This document shows positions 51,980-62,054 of a stretch of 64,000 bases of DNA, one piece after another. This stretch comes from Snodgrassella communis (GTDB taxonomy: Bacteria; Pseudomonadota; Gammaproteobacteria; Burkholderiales; Neisseriaceae). The position numbers and the translations under genes are program-made. The stretch lies in contig NZ_CAJZCD010000001.1 in NCBI RefSeq assembly GCF_914768045.1, positions 1-64,000 on the forward strand. Reading direction: 5' to 3'. Every line of letters begins with the position of its first letter. Positions within the stretch are counted from its first letter, which is position 1. A model generated the notes under the pieces. The model saw nothing but the letters and a program-made list of their open reading frames with translations. It was not told where the DNA came from and did not search any database.

Positions 51980-52459
51980 TCAGTGATGATGGTCGTGCGC
52001 ACCATGTGCATGACCATGTTCCAGCTCTTCAGCCGTAGCCGGACGAATATCTTTCACTGTGGCGATAAAGCGAATACGCTGGCCAGCCAATGGATGATTA
52101 CCGTCCACCACTGCTTTACCATCAGCCACATCAGTAATGCGGTATACCATTACCTCACCAGTTTCCGGGTCATCAGCTTCAAACATCATGCCCACTTCCA
52201 CTTCAACCGGAAAAACATCCAGCGGCTCAATGCGAATCAGGTCTTCTTCCTGTTCACCAAATGCATCATCCGGTGCCAGTGTAACATCGACTACATCGCC
52301 TACTTCTTTGTCATGTAATTGCTCTTCCACCAGTGGAAAAATACCGTCATAACCGCCATGCAAATAGCTAATCGGTTCTTCAGTTTTGTCTATCAGCTGG
52401 TTATCAGCATTAAACATTTCATAATCCAGCATCACAACAGAGTTTTTGGCGATTTTCAT
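51980..52459 (-). CDS. slyD: SlyD-type FKBP peptidyl-prolyl isomerase
   Basis: 159 aa from MKIAKNSVVMLDYEMFNADN. The FKBP domain is interrupted by the insert-in-flap chaperone domain (about residues 70-125, RIEPLDVFPVEVEVGMMFEAD). The C-terminus is His-rich (HGHAHGAHDHHH), as in SlyD proteins that bind nickel, but shorter than in E. coli. SlyD catalyses proline isomerisation and supplies nickel to hydrogenase or urease maturation. The tracked ORF has a 24-residue upstream extension without family support. It is a single gene. Confidence 0.92.
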   Translation of the reverse strand: MKIAKNSVVMLDYEMFNADNQLIDKTEEPISYLHGGYDGIFPLVEEQLHDKEVGDVVDVTLAPDDAFGEQEEDLIRIEPLDVFPVEVEVGMMFEADDPETGEVMVYRITDVADGKAVVDGNHPLAGQRIRFIATVKDIRPATAEELEHGHAHGAHDHHH

Positions 52460-52555
52460 AACATTTTTCCATAATAAACTGCACAGGCAGCAAACAGTGA
52501 CTAGTTTAACATGGAATTGACAACACCACATGCCACAGCAGTAAGCTAAGCACCG

Positions 52556-54556
52556 TCAGGATTGCAGACTATCCAGCCGTGCCATCATACTGGCCAGAAT
52601 ACTTTTTCCTTCTGACTGACTGACAATAGGTTCACTGCCCTTGCGTCCAAGTAAACGAATGTCTTCAGCCGGCATCTCATCAATAAAACGGCTGGGTTCA
52701 TGAAACTCCCATGAGCCGGCACGTTTGCGTTTATGGCAATGGGTCAGGGTGAGGGTTTGCCGTGCCCGGGTAATACCCACATACATCAGTCGGCGTTCCT
52801 CATCAATATTGCCTTCTTCTACACTATCGGCATGAGGAAAAACACCTTCTTCACAACCCACCAGAAATACATGAGGGTATTCCAGTCCTTTAGAAGCATG
52901 CAGTGTTGACATGCTTACCATATCCGCATCTTCATCTTCTTTGCCCTCCAGCAATGTCATCAGAGCAATCGTCTGGGCTATTTCAAGGATATTTTTGCCG
53001 TCTTCTTCACCTTTTTTGCCTATCCAGCCAAGTAAATCCCGAACATTGCACCACTTGATTTCTCCTGCGCGCCCTTCTTCGGTATTGAGCAGATGCGCCT
53101 CATAAGCGATATCAGCCAGCAGATTATGCAGCAGACTACCGGCAGCTTCTGTGCTGGCTCGTGCCTGATAATCAGACAGCATGGCCATAAACTGCAGTAA
53201 AGGTTCGCGGCTTTTTGGCGACAGTTCTACCATTGCCTCCATACTGCGTGCCGCTTCAAACAGACTGCATTGTGCCACCTTGGCATAATTATTCAGTTTG
53301 GCCAGCGTGGTCTCGCCCACCCCTCGCCGCGGTGTTGTCACCGCGCGTAAAAATGCCGGATCATCATCGGGATTGGCCAGCAAACGCACATAGGCAAGCA
53401 CATCCTTGATTTCGGCCTTATCAAAAAAACTCTGTCCGCCGGAAAGCCGGTATGGGATGCGCCGGCTGCGCAAGGCCTCTTCAAATACCCTTGCCTGATG
53501 ATTACCACGGTACAGAATGGCAAAATCCCGGTAACGCACCGCATCGCCACCAACCAGCTTCTGATGGGCAATCCGGCTGACTACCAAATCAGCTTCATGG
53601 GTTTCATTTTTACAGGCAATCACATCAATCATGTCACCAAGACCATATTCACTCCACAAGGTTTTAGCAAACAGCTTGGGATTATGCGCAATAACCTGAT
53701 TGGCAACACGCAATATGCGTGCTGTAGAACGGTAGTTCTGCTCCAGCTTAATAATTTTCAAATCCGGATAATCCTGCTGTAACAGCCGCAGGTTTTCCAT
53801 ATTGGCGCCACGCCACGCATAGATACTCTGATCATCATCACCTACTGCCGTGAACTTACCCTCTGCACCGGTAAGCAGACGCATTAAGGCATACTGGCAG
53901 GTATTGGTATCCTGACATTCATCGACCAGTAAATAACGCAAACGTAATTGCCATTTATAGCGAATATCTGCGTCTGTTTGTAGCAGCTCTACCGGTATAC
54001 GAATTAAATCATCAAAATCCACAGCCTGATAACTGGTTAGAGTATCCTGATAGGAAGCGTATAACTGCCCGATCTGATGCGTCCAAGGGTCTTCTGCCTG
54101 TCGAATAACTGCTTCAGGTGTGAGCAGACTGTTTTTCCACAGTGAAATCTGGTGTTGCGCTTTGAATACCATTTCCCGGCCACTACTGCCCAGTAACTCG
54201 CTGATAATTTTGCCGGCGTCGGCACTATCCAGAATGGAAAACTGTTTCTTATATCCGGCCGCAGCTGCCTCTTCGCGCAGAAAGCGCATACCCAGTGAAT
54301 GAAAGGTACATATAGTCAAACCTCGAGTTTGCGGTTTGCGCAGTAAATGCCCCACCCGTTCCTGCATTTCCCGTGCTGCTTTATTGGTGAAAGTGATGGC
54401 TGCAATCTGCTGTGGCGGATAATTTGCCTGAGTAATCAGGTAGGCAATTTTTTCAGTTATGACGCGCGTTTTGCCACTACCCGCACCAGCCAGCACTAAT
54501 AGCGGCCCGGCAAGATAATGAATCGCTTCGTGTTGTTGCGGGTTTAGATTTAACAT
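52556..54556 (-). CDS. rep: ATP-dependent DNA helicase Rep
   Basis: 666 aa superfamily 1 3'-5' helicase assisting replication forks past obstacles. Motifs in order: Walker A LVLAGAGSGKTRVIT (residues 21-35), Ia AITFTNKAAREMQER, II VDECQDTN, III GDDDQSIYAWRGA, IV, V TLHASKGLEYPHVFLVG and VI RRLMYVGITRA. Its size and wording match Rep rather than UvrD (about 720 aa). I use the ATG giving MLNLNPQQHEAI; the tracked start is a TTG eight codons upstream, with no better ribosome binding site. Confidence 0.92.
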   Translation of the reverse strand: MLNLNPQQHEAIHYLAGPLLVLAGAGSGKTRVITEKIAYLITQANYPPQQIAAITFTNKAAREMQERVGHLLRKPQTRGLTICTFHSLGMRFLREEAAAAGYKKQFSILDSADAGKIISELLGSSGREMVFKAQHQISLWKNSLLTPEAVIRQAEDPWTHQIGQLYASYQDTLTSYQAVDFDDLIRIPVELLQTDADIRYKWQLRLRYLLVDECQDTNTCQYALMRLLTGAEGKFTAVGDDDQSIYAWRGANMENLRLLQQDYPDLKIIKLEQNYRSTARILRVANQVIAHNPKLFAKTLWSEYGLGDMIDVIACKNETHEADLVVSRIAHQKLVGGDAVRYRDFAILYRGNHQARVFEEALRSRRIPYRLSGGQSFFDKAEIKDVLAYVRLLANPDDDPAFLRAVTTPRRGVGETTLAKLNNYAKVAQCSLFEAARSMEAMVELSPKSREPLLQFMAMLSDYQARASTEAAGSLLHNLLADIAYEAHLLNTEEGRAGEIKWCNVRDLLGWIGKKGEEDGKNILEIAQTIALMTLLEGKEDEDADMVSMSTLHASKGLEYPHVFLVGCEEGVFPHADSVEEGNIDEERRLMYVGITRARQTLTLTHCHKRKRAGSWEFHEPSRFIDEMPAEDIRLLGRKGSEPIVSQSEGKSILASMMARLDSLQS

Positions 54557-54644
54557 GGTTTTAATGATGCTTTCCAGCAAGGCAGAACAAGGTTATTTAC
54601 CTGAAAAGCGTAGCTGCCATATGCTGGCCGGTAAACAGCATGCT

Positions 54645-55304
54645 TTATAGCTGCCAGTCAATCGGGCTCATACCGTGCTCTTGCAAGTATGCATTGGCTT
54701 TGGAAAAGTGTTTGCAGCCAAAAAAGCCCCGATAAGCCGATAAAGGCGATGGATGTGGCGCCGATAACACCAGATGCTTGTGCCGATCAATCATGGCACC
54801 CTTTTTCTGAGCATGACTGCCCCACAGCATAAATACAATATGCTCACGTTGAGCATTCAGTACTGCAATTACTTGGTCGGTAAAAGTTTCCCAGCCTAGC
54901 TCAGCATGTGAATGAGCCTGTCCCGCACGTACAGTTAAAACAGTATTGAGTAACAATACACCCTGTTCTGCCCAATACTGCAAATAGCCATGCTGTGGAA
55001 TCTGAAAACCGGGGATATCATCCGCCAGCTCTTTATAGATATTCACTAATGAAGGTGGAATGGCAATACCCTGCCGTACAGAAAAAGATAAACCATGTGC
55101 CTGCTGCGGACCATGATAAGGATCCTGCCCAAGAATCACCACCTTAACCTGAGCAAATTCAGTTGCCTTAAATGCGTTGAACACATCCTGAGCAGGCGGA
55201 TAGATTATCTTACCGGCTAACCTTTCCGCTCGTACTACCTCAAGAATACGCTGAAAATACGGTTGCTGTTTCTCTGCACCAATTGCCTGATGCCATGTCT
55301 GCAT
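54645..55304 (-). CDS. ung: Uracil-DNA glycosylase
   Basis: 219 aa, family 1 UDG that removes uracil from DNA. The catalytic water-activating loop is [22 protein letters not shown], and the minor-groove loop is [16 protein letters not shown] near the C-terminus. The tracked ORF begins 19 codons earlier, but GGGGGAG lies six bases before the ATG at 55304, which gives [12 protein letters not shown]. It lies between thiD and rep with gaps of about 90 nt. Confidence 0.96.
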   Translation of the reverse strand: MQTWHQAIGAEKQQPYFQRILEVVRAERLAGKIIYPPAQDVFNAFKATEFAQVKVVILGQDPYHGPQQAHGLSFSVRQGIAIPPSLVNIYKELADDIPGFQIPQHGYLQYWAEQGVLLLNTVLTVRAGQAHSHAELGWETFTDQVIAVLNAQREHIVFMLWGSHAQKKGAMIDRHKHLVLSAPHPSPLSAYRGFFGCKHFSKANAYLQEHGMSPIDWQL

Positions 55305-55391
55305 TAGCACTCCCCCTGTCTGAATAAGGACAATTCCTGCCTTACCCCGATTAGTTGTCAAGTAGCCAATTTTAACATACAGATGAAACCA

Positions 55392-56216
55392 TTAATCACG
55401 TTTTATGCGCCAGAAATGGGCTAACGGACCATAACCATGACCAAGATGCCAGTGCTGGCCTGCATCAATCGCACCATGCACATAGCTTTTGGCTGCTGCC
55501 ACCGCATTAACCAGATTCTCATGCTTGGGACGTAAAGCAGCTATTGCAGCGGAAAGAGTGCAGCCAGTACCATGTGTATGAGAAGTTTTAATTCGTAAAC
55601 TTTTGAAACATACCGGTTCGCAGCCTACTTCCAGCAGCCAGTCAGTTGCCTCTTCAGAATCATTACGGTGTCCTCCCTTTACCAGTACGGCCTGACACCC
55701 TTCATCCAGCAATATCTGCCCTTGTTCCAGCATTTCCTGATCACTGGTGGCAATCGGCCTATGCGTTAATGTAGACAGTTCAAACAGATTGGGGGTAAGA
55801 ACATCCGCCAGTGGCATTAGCCGTTGCTTCAGCGCCTGTACAGTATTCTCTATTGACAACGCAGAACCAGATGTGGCCACCATCACCGGATCCAATACAG
55901 TAAAAGGCAGATGATACTGCTGTAAGACTTCCGCCACAGTATGGATACTCTCAACATCGGCGAGCATACCGATTTTAACCGCATCAATCCGAATATCCGA
56001 CATCACCGCGGCACATTGTGCCTCAATCATATTCGGAGGGACAACCATCACCTGCTGTACACCAAAAGTATTTTGCGCAGTAATGGCCGTAATGACACTG
56101 GTACCATATGCACCAAGCGCAGCAAAAGTTTTTAAATCCGCCTGAATACCAGCACCACCACTGGAATCAGAACCGGCAATAGTCATTGCACGGGGGTAAG
56201 GCTTGGCCAGTGCCAT
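55392..56216 (-). CDS. thiD: Hydroxymethylpyrimidine/phosphomethylpyrimidine kinase
   Basis: 274 aa ribokinase-fold enzyme that phosphorylates HMP and then HMP-P in thiamine synthesis. Blocks are AMTIAGSDSSGGAGIQADLKTF (about residues 10-31), VLDPVMVATSG, LTPNLFELSTL and the C-terminal TSHTHGTGCTLSAAIAA with the anion hole and catalytic Asp region. No thi genes are adjacent and I found no TPP riboswitch in the 170-nt upstream gap. AGAGAG precedes the ATG. Confidence 0.94.
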   Translation of the reverse strand: MALAKPYPRAMTIAGSDSSGGAGIQADLKTFAALGAYGTSVITAITAQNTFGVQQVMVVPPNMIEAQCAAVMSDIRIDAVKIGMLADVESIHTVAEVLQQYHLPFTVLDPVMVATSGSALSIENTVQALKQRLMPLADVLTPNLFELSTLTHRPIATSDQEMLEQGQILLDEGCQAVLVKGGHRNDSEEATDWLLEVGCEPVCFKSLRIKTSHTHGTGCTLSAAIAALRPKHENLVNAVAAAKSYVHGAIDAGQHWHLGHGYGPLAHFWRIKRD

Positions 56217-56388
56217 AGGTATCTCTCTAAATATTTCTATTAGTCAACGGATTAACTTATATATACTTTCTGCAAAAAAAACAAGTTTATGCAAATATCC
56301 GCATACTATCTAATCTGCCCGTTTGTAAAGACAAAGACGGGCAAACAGATAATTATTTCAAACAGAAACACAATCTTAACTAAAATAA

Positions 56389-57180
56389 TCAGTCAGTAAA
56401 ACTGTGCTCCATACCCGGAAACACTTTTGCCTTTACTTGATTTACATAAGTGCTGATTGCAGCCTGAATAGTGTCATTTCCCTGCATAAAGTTTTTAACA
56501 AATTTGGCTGTTTTACCCGGATAAATACCCAGCATATCGTGCATTACCAGTACCTGCCCATCACAATCCACACCAGCACCAATACCGATAGTAGGACAGC
56601 TTACTGTAGCAGTAACCTGCGCGGCCAGCTGTACTGGTACACATTCCATCAGCACCATATCCGCCCCTGCCTGAGCATGTGCCTGAGCATCTGCCAGCAA
56701 TTGTGCCGCGGCCTCACCACGACCCTGTACCTTATAGCCGCCCAGCGTATGCACAGATTGCGGAGTAAGCCCAATATGCGCACAAACCGGAATACCGCGC
56801 TGCTGCAAAAACTGCGTGGTTTCTGCTATCCAAGCGCCACCTTCAAGTTTAACCATGTGTGCACCAGCCACCATCAGGCGCACCGCTGCTGCAAAAGCCT
56901 GTTCCTTACTTTGCTGGTAGGCACCAAATGGCAAATCGGCCACAATCAGCGCCTGCTGATTGCCACGCGCCACCGCAGCCGTGTGGTAACAAATATCCTC
57001 TACACTAACCGGAATGGTAGAAGTTTGCCCTTGTACCGCCATGCCAAGCGAGTCACCAATCAGCAGCACATCAACACCTGCATCACTCATCAGGCGGGCA
57101 AAACTGGCATCATAACAGGTAAGCATAGCAATTTTTTCGCCAGCCGCTTTCATTTTTCTTAAAGTATGAATAGTATGCAT
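56389..57180 (-). CDS. panB: 3-methyl-2-oxobutanoate hydroxymethyltransferase
   Basis: 263 aa. PanB makes ketopantoate from 2-oxoisovalerate and methylene-THF, the first step to pantothenate. [20 protein letters not shown] (about residues 8-27), [47 protein letters not shown] and [21 protein letters not shown] are family blocks. The start [11 protein letters not shown] is chosen by comparison with neisserial PanB; the tracked ATG is nine codons earlier. panC is not adjacent. It lies downstream of dgk, in the usual order pcnB-folK-dgk-panB, but 590 nt away. Confidence 0.95.
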   Translation of the reverse strand: MHTIHTLRKMKAAGEKIAMLTCYDASFARLMSDAGVDVLLIGDSLGMAVQGQTSTIPVSVEDICYHTAAVARGNQQALIVADLPFGAYQQSKEQAFAAAVRLMVAGAHMVKLEGGAWIAETTQFLQQRGIPVCAHIGLTPQSVHTLGGYKVQGRGEAAAQLLADAQAHAQAGADMVLMECVPVQLAAQVTATVSCPTIGIGAGVDCDGQVLVMHDMLGIYPGKTAKFVKNFMQGNDTIQAAISTYVNQVKAKVFPGMEHSFTD

Positions 57181-57768
57181 ACAGCTAAATCCGTTAATTA
57201 TGTTCATTGGAAAGATACTGCTGGCAGCTACTGCTTATTTGTCTATCGTCAAAATATCAACAAAAGACATCGGTATCAGTTAAAGCAAATAGCATCCAGC
57301 CTGTATTAATGACCTGCAAAATACCACAGACGCCCGCTCTACCAGAGCAGATTAACAAATATTTTGCTCGCGACTATCCATCCCTTAGCTCAAGAGATCA
57401 TTGCTAACAATTAATTTAATTTGCGCACAAATATCAGATTTGACAACTGATACCGACAGCACTGTATGACCTCCCGAATCCCTCCTCCGTATTATTAACT
57501 GCTGAATTTGCAGCTAAAAGCCCACTATAGTGCAAGCCAACATATAAAAACTGTACTTTCCGGGAGAAAAGTACAGTTAACAGCGCTATCAGCTGAAAAA
57601 TATTTCCGCTAATTTCTAAATAAGCAGAATAGAATCATTGATATTTATTTACTTATATTAAAAAAAGCATAGCCAATTAAAATAGCAAATTCACAACAGC
57701 CTCATTCTGCAAATGCACAACAAGCCGCAGATATTAACGGCATCTTTATCAGATGCCTCATAATATAA
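57181..57768. other. Intergenic region panB / dgk
   Basis: About 590 bp. It holds the panB promoter region and a terminator-like hairpin behind dgk (57549-57578). A 66-codon plus-strand ORF at 57207 has no ribosome binding site and no recognisable product and is treated as chance. Confidence 0.5.
57544..57578 (-). terminator. Intrinsic terminator downstream of dgk
   Basis: AACTGTACTTT / AAAGTACAGTT is a perfect 11-bp stem with an 8-nt loop CCGGGAGA; on the minus strand it is followed by TTTTATATG. It would end the pcnB-folK-dgk transcript about 190 nt past the dgk stop. Confidence 0.7.
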
Positions 57769-58401
57769 CTACTCACTCAGATTCAAATAGTTGCGACTAC
57801 CCTGCATATTAGCAATAGTATTTAACAACAGTTCAAAATGATCGTCATTACCAAGAAAATCCAGCTCATTGGTATTAGCAATTAACAGAGGAGCATGCTG
57901 GTATAAATGAAAGAAACGGCGATATTCTGCATGAATCTGTTGTAGATAGCCCGCAGGAAACAGATTCATTAACCCATCACCCCGTTGATGCAGACGCCTG
58001 TCCAGCAAATCATCATCTGCTTCCAGATAAATCACCAGATCGGGTACCGGAAATTTCGGCATCACTTTCTGCTTGACTTGCCAGTACAGAGTCTGCTCAT
58101 CTTCGCGCAAAATAACCGGCACGTATATCTGGTCTTTTTCCAGCAGAAAATCAGCAATTATCCGTGAACGGCGCTCATCTTCAGCATAAATTACATTGAT
58201 TGCTTCGCAACGACGTATCAGAAAATGCATCTCGGTGGCCAAACCATGATTAGTGGCATTGAGATAAAATTTTTCCAGAAACGGGTTGCTTTCCGGTATT
58301 TCCGACAGTAGTAAGGCATCAAAATACTGCGCCAGACGACGGCTTAAAGCTGATTTACCACTGCCTATAGAGCCTTCTACGACAATGTAGCGATAATCCA
58401 T
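57769..58401 (-). CDS. Deoxynucleoside kinase (dGK/dAK family)
   Basis: 210 aa. The P-loop is VVEGSIGSGKSALSRRL (about residues 8-24); the catalytic and substrate region follows (SEIPESNPFLEKFY), the DLVIYLEADDDLLDRRLHQRG block near 130-150 carries the conserved ERS/RRxxxR-like part, and a lid is present. The family phosphorylates deoxyadenosine, deoxyguanosine or related nucleosides in salvage. AGGGAAA precedes the ATG. It lies 11 nt after folK and probably shares the pcnB-folK transcript. Confidence 0.88.
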   Translation of the reverse strand: MDYRYIVVEGSIGSGKSALSRRLAQYFDALLLSEIPESNPFLEKFYLNATNHGLATEMHFLIRRCEAINVIYAEDERRSRIIADFLLEKDQIYVPVILREDEQTLYWQVKQKVMPKFPVPDLVIYLEADDDLLDRRLHQRGDGLMNLFPAGYLQQIHAEYRRFFHLYQHAPLLIANTNELDFLGNDDHFELLLNTIANMQGSRNYLNLSE

Positions 58402-58412
58402 ATTTTCCCTGC

Positions 58413-58919
58413 CTAGTCCTGACCATCAGTAATAATCGTCACCGCATCCGGCTGTGCTTTCAATAATTTCGCAGCCAGAGTTGAAGCACTGCCATGTGTA
58501 CCAATCACATAATACGGAGCAATGGCAGCCAGCGGAGCCATCACAAAGGCACGCTCATGTGCACGCGGATGAGGCAGAACCAAATCAGTATCATTAAAAA
58601 TCTGATGATGGTAATCAATCAGATCCAAATCAATAACTCGCGGACCATTGGGAACATCGCGTACCCGACCCAACTGCTCTTCCAGCTTTAACAAAGCGCT
58701 TAACAATTCAGGAGCACTCAGCGTGGTATGGACCAATACCACTGCATTGACAAAATCAGGCTGGTCAGTCAGCCCTACCGGCTTAGTCTTATAAAGTGGT
58801 GAAATTGCCTTAACGCGAACACCTGCAAGCTGATTTAAAGCCGCCATGGCTGCCTCAACCTGCTGGCGCGGATTTTTTAGATTTGCCCCTAAAGCAATAA
58901 CCGCTGTCATTGTATTCAT
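58413..58919 (-). CDS. folK: 2-amino-4-hydroxy-6-hydroxymethyldihydropteridine pyrophosphokinase
   Basis: 168 aa. FolK transfers pyrophosphate from ATP to the pterin in folate synthesis. Motifs are VIALGANLKNPRQQVEAAMAAL (about residues 7-28), SPLYKTKPVG, and the signature VPNGPRVIDLDLIDY followed by LVLPHPRAHERAFV. The ATG overlaps the pcnB stop (ATGA, four bases), and AGGAGG lies six bases upstream, so translation is coupled to pcnB. dgk follows by 11 nt. Confidence 0.96.
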   Translation of the reverse strand: MNTMTAVIALGANLKNPRQQVEAAMAALNQLAGVRVKAISPLYKTKPVGLTDQPDFVNAVVLVHTTLSAPELLSALLKLEEQLGRVRDVPNGPRVIDLDLIDYHHQIFNDTDLVLPHPRAHERAFVMAPLAAIAPYYVIGTHGSASTLAAKLLKAQPDAVTIITDGQD

Positions 58920-60250
58920 AATTCCTCCTGCTTGGATTGCTTATTTCGTCTGTTACGATATCGTTTTTGTCTTGTTGAAGTTTTTTCCATCTGCATGGCC
59001 GCACAGATTAACTGTTCCCGCTCTGCATCTGAACCATGCTGAAAAGTCTGCCACCATTGAACGGTTTCCTGCGGCAATTCGCCTAGTGTTGCACGCAGAC
59101 ACATAAAATCAAAAGCAGCGCGAAAACGTGGCTGACCAAGTAAACGGTAAGGCCGTGCCCCGCGCATATTTTCAAACTGAGGCTGTAAAGACCAGATTTC
59201 ACGCATAGTAACACTATACCGCTGCGGCACACCCCAACGTTTATCCACATATTGTCGTTCCGAAGCGATGGCCGCATTCATAGCCGCATTGGTACGCATG
59301 CCAGCGGCCTGTTCGCGCTGCCATGCATCTCTGATATGAGGCCATAACACAGCAGCCAGTACAAAGCCCATCGAAACTGATTTATCTGCCCGCAGACGTT
59401 CATCCGTATTATGCAGAGCCAATGCGACAATATTATCATCACTTTCACCACCCGGCATCAGTGCATCAAGTAATGGGTGAGTATTTTTCAGCCCAAGAAC
59501 AGCCATTTGACGCAGACATGCCTGAGCATTGCCACTAAACAGAATCTTCAGTACTTCATCAAATAGCCGGGCAGGTGGTTCGCGTTGTAGTAATTGCGCA
59601 CATTCGGCAATCGGCTTAGATGTATGCTTATCGACAGAAAAACCAAGTTTGCCTGATAGTCGTGCTGCACGCAACATCCGTACCGGGTCTTCCTGATAGC
59701 GCTCCAGTGGATTACCAATCATTACCAGACGGCGGTTACGGATATCTTCTATTCCATGATGAAAATCCAGAATAACCTGACGCTGGGGATCATAGTACAG
59801 TGCATTAGCAGTAAAATCGCGACGCATTGCATCCTGCTCAAGAGTACCGAAACTGGCATCTTTCATAATCCGGCCGAGCTCATTGTGGCTATTGACCACA
59901 CCACCCCGGAAAGTTGTTACCTCAATCGTTTCCGGACCAACCATAACATGTACAATCGGAAAACGCCGGCCAATAATGCGACTGCGCCTGAACAGCTTGC
60001 GTACCTGCTCAGGCGTGGCATTAGTCGCCACATCAAAATCTTTAGGTGTCACACCTAGCAACAAATCACGCACAGCACCGCCCACCACATAGGCCTGATA
60101 TCCTTCTTTCTGCAAGCGCGTAATAACTTTTTCCGCAGCAAAACTAAGCTCATCTGCCTGAATATTGTGTTGAGCCAAGGGTATTTCCCGTTTTCTGCCA
60201 CCACGAATACTCTTTCGCGGCAAAACCCTATGTAACCAATTTGTTAGCAT
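58916..60250 (-). CDS. pcnB: Poly(A) polymerase I
   Basis: 444 aa class II nucleotidyltransferase. It adds 3' poly(A) tails that mark RNA for decay. The head domain has AYVVGGAVRDLLLGVTPKDFDVATNATPEQV (about residues 53-83), with the catalytic DxD in DFD. RRIIGRRFPIVHV and RRDFTANALYYD follow, then the RNA-binding domain (EDPVRMLRAARLSGKLGF). The C-terminus is basic (STRQKRYRNRRNKQSK). It is first in pcnB-folK-dgk and diverges from the DUF3460 gene across about 190 nt. Confidence 0.94.
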   Translation of the reverse strand: MLTNWLHRVLPRKSIRGGRKREIPLAQHNIQADELSFAAEKVITRLQKEGYQAYVVGGAVRDLLLGVTPKDFDVATNATPEQVRKLFRRSRIIGRRFPIVHVMVGPETIEVTTFRGGVVNSHNELGRIMKDASFGTLEQDAMRRDFTANALYYDPQRQVILDFHHGIEDIRNRRLVMIGNPLERYQEDPVRMLRAARLSGKLGFSVDKHTSKPIAECAQLLQREPPARLFDEVLKILFSGNAQACLRQMAVLGLKNTHPLLDALMPGGESDDNIVALALHNTDERLRADKSVSMGFVLAAVLWPHIRDAWQREQAAGMRTNAAMNAAIASERQYVDKRWGVPQRYSVTMREIWSLQPQFENMRGARPYRLLGQPRFRAAFDFMCLRATLGELPQETVQWWQTFQHGSDAEREQLICAAMQMEKTSTRQKRYRNRRNKQSKQEEL

Positions 60251-60438
60251 AAATAATACAATAATTTATGAAAAAATACTCGCGTGCCGCAGCAAACACG
60301 ACCAATAAAACGGCATAGTATAACCTAATCTGCTCATATCTTATCATTCCCCGCTGCCAAAACTGGTGCAATAAGGCCAGTATCTACACCAGTAGGCGCT
60401 AATTTGTATATAATATTACACTCGTTTCTGAATAACAT

Positions 60439-60642
60439 ATGCAAGAACAAACCAAAATGTACAATTATCAGTCTGACACTACCCGATTCCTGAATGAATT
60501 TATGGCAAAACACCCCGAAGAAGCCCAAACTCAGCTAAAACATCGCGGCATGTTATGGGATGTCCAGCTCAACCCAGAAGATGAAGCAAATTTTGCTGCT
60601 GCCAAACTGCCGAAAAAAGGCTATACCTATCTGACAGAATAA
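60439..60642 (+). CDS. DUF3460 family protein
   Basis: 67 aa. The central YQSDTTRFLNEFMAKHPEEAQTQ and the ending LLWD-like GMLWDVQLNPEDEANFAAAKLPKKGYTYL follow the small betaproteobacterial DUF3460 family, whose function is unknown. The true start may be the second Met (60457), which begins MYNYQSD as in the family; neither has a strong ribosome binding site. It lies 17 nt before the methyltransferase gene. Confidence 0.8.
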   Translation: MQEQTKMYNYQSDTTRFLNEFMAKHPEEAQTQLKHRGMLWDVQLNPEDEANFAAAKLPKKGYTYLTE

Positions 60643-60659
60643 TCGCTGGCTGGTCTGTT

Positions 60660-61328
60660 ATGAGTCAACACACCTGTCTGAGTACGCCCGCATTAGCGCA
60701 ATATCTGGCCGGAATTAATCCTGTAGAAGAACCCTTGCTGGCACAGCTGCGTGCAGAAACCACACAACACCGCAAGGGTGCCATGAGCATGGCACAGGAG
60801 CAGATAAAATTACTGGTGTGGCTGGCCAAGCTGATTCAGGCACGTCATTATCTCGAAATCGGCGTTTTTACCGGTTACAGCAGTACCGCCATGGCGCTGG
60901 CGCTGCCTGATGACGGACACATTACAGCCTGTGACATTAACGTTACCTATACCGATATTGCTCGCCGCTATTGGCAACTGGCTAAAGTCAGCCACAAAAT
61001 ACAGTTACACCTGCAACCGGCGCTAATCACACTGGATAAACTAATCGCCACTAATCAGACCAATCATTACGACATCGCCCTAATAGATGCAGACAAAACA
61101 CCTACTCCCTATTATTTTGAACGTTGCCTGCAATTGGTTCGCCCCGGTGGCATTATCGCCATAGATAATGTATTGCTGCATGGCCGTGTTGCTCAGACAG
61201 CCACTGGCAGTGAATCTGAAAGTGTTCACATCATGCGTCAGTTTAACGCTGGGCTAATTCACGATCAGCGCATCCGTCCATTAACCATACCGCTGGGTGA
61301 TGGTCTGACACTTATTCAGAAAAAATGA
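60660..61328 (+). CDS. O-methyltransferase (class I, caffeoyl-CoA OMT-like)
   Basis: 222 aa. SAM-binding motif I is YLEIGVFTGYSSTAMALALP (about residues 62-81), the acidic loop is ACDIN, and motif ALIDADKTPTPYYFERCLQLVRPGGIIAIDNVLLHGRV is typical of the metal-dependent O-methyltransferase 3 family. The substrate is unknown for most bacterial members. It follows the DUF3460 gene closely and precedes the lipoprotein by 30 nt. Confidence 0.92.
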   Translation: MSQHTCLSTPALAQYLAGINPVEEPLLAQLRAETTQHRKGAMSMAQEQIKLLVWLAKLIQARHYLEIGVFTGYSSTAMALALPDDGHITACDINVTYTDIARRYWQLAKVSHKIQLHLQPALITLDKLIATNQTNHYDIALIDADKTPTPYYFERCLQLVRPGGIIAIDNVLLHGRVAQTATGSESESVHIMRQFNAGLIHDQRIRPLTIPLGDGLTLIQKK

Positions 61329-61358
61329 TCATAATCACCCAGAGGAGCAAAACGCCAC

Positions 61359-62030
61359 ATGCCACTTTCAAACTATCGTCATTTCTGTCTGGTACTGATC
61401 ACTATTTTAACCACCAGCGCATGTAGCAGCACTATGCCTGCTACCTCCGGCACAACCATTACCCCTACCTCAGACGATCCAGCGCCAGAAATTACCCAGA
61501 CTGCGAACCAGCTCAGCCAGATTCAGGCACAACTGACCAGTCTACAAACTCAGATTAACGGGTTGCAAAATCAGATTAACGATGTTCGCCAGCAACAGGC
61601 CACCTTGTCGCGCTATATGAATGTACGTACACCCAGCAGTAAAGTTAATTCAGCCAAAACACCAGCCACCAGCGACAATATCAGCGAAGCACGCCGTTTA
61701 TATAATGCAGGGCTTTATGCACAAAGTATCCGGCTACTTAAAAATGCTGATAGTGGTGGCAATGGCAATACACTGGCACGGGAGCGTATGTGGTTACTCC
61801 TGCAAAACCATGCCCGATTAAATAACTGCGAATCAGCTATCAATATTGGCAAACGTTTCGTTAACCTGTTCCCGCAGTCTAGCCAAAGCCCTAATGCCCT
61901 GTATCTAGTGGCACAATGTCAGGCACATTTACAACAGCAGGATATTGCCCGTACCACTTATCAGCGCATTATCAGCAGTTATCCCAATAGTAGTGCAGCC
62001 AACAAAGCCAGACATCAGTTAAAAAAATAA
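61359..62030 (+). CDS. TPR-containing lipoprotein, CpoB/YbgF-like
   Basis: 223 aa. Signal peptide with a lipobox-like TTSAC at Cys22. A short Thr/Pro-rich linker is followed by a coiled coil (NQLSQIQAQLTSLQTQINGLQ, about residues 47-85) and C-terminal tetratricopeptide repeats (YLVAQCQAHLQQQDIARTTY near 187-206). This layout resembles CpoB/YbgF, which tunes peptidoglycan synthesis during outer-membrane constriction, but tol-pal genes are absent here, so the role is uncertain. GAGGAG lies 12 bases upstream. Confidence 0.78.
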   Translation: MPLSNYRHFCLVLITILTTSACSSTMPATSGTTITPTSDDPAPEITQTANQLSQIQAQLTSLQTQINGLQNQINDVRQQQATLSRYMNVRTPSSKVNSAKTPATSDNISEARRLYNAGLYAQSIRLLKNADSGGNGNTLARERMWLLLQNHARLNNCESAINIGKRFVNLFPQSSQSPNALYLVAQCQAHLQQQDIARTTYQRIISSYPNSSAANKARHQLKK

Positions 62031-62054
62031 CCCGTTTATCAGTAAAGGTATAAC

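Noticed and set aside
56217-56388. TPP riboswitch upstream of thiD
   Set aside because: Searched by eye for the THI-box CUGAGA-type core on the minus strand and did not find it.
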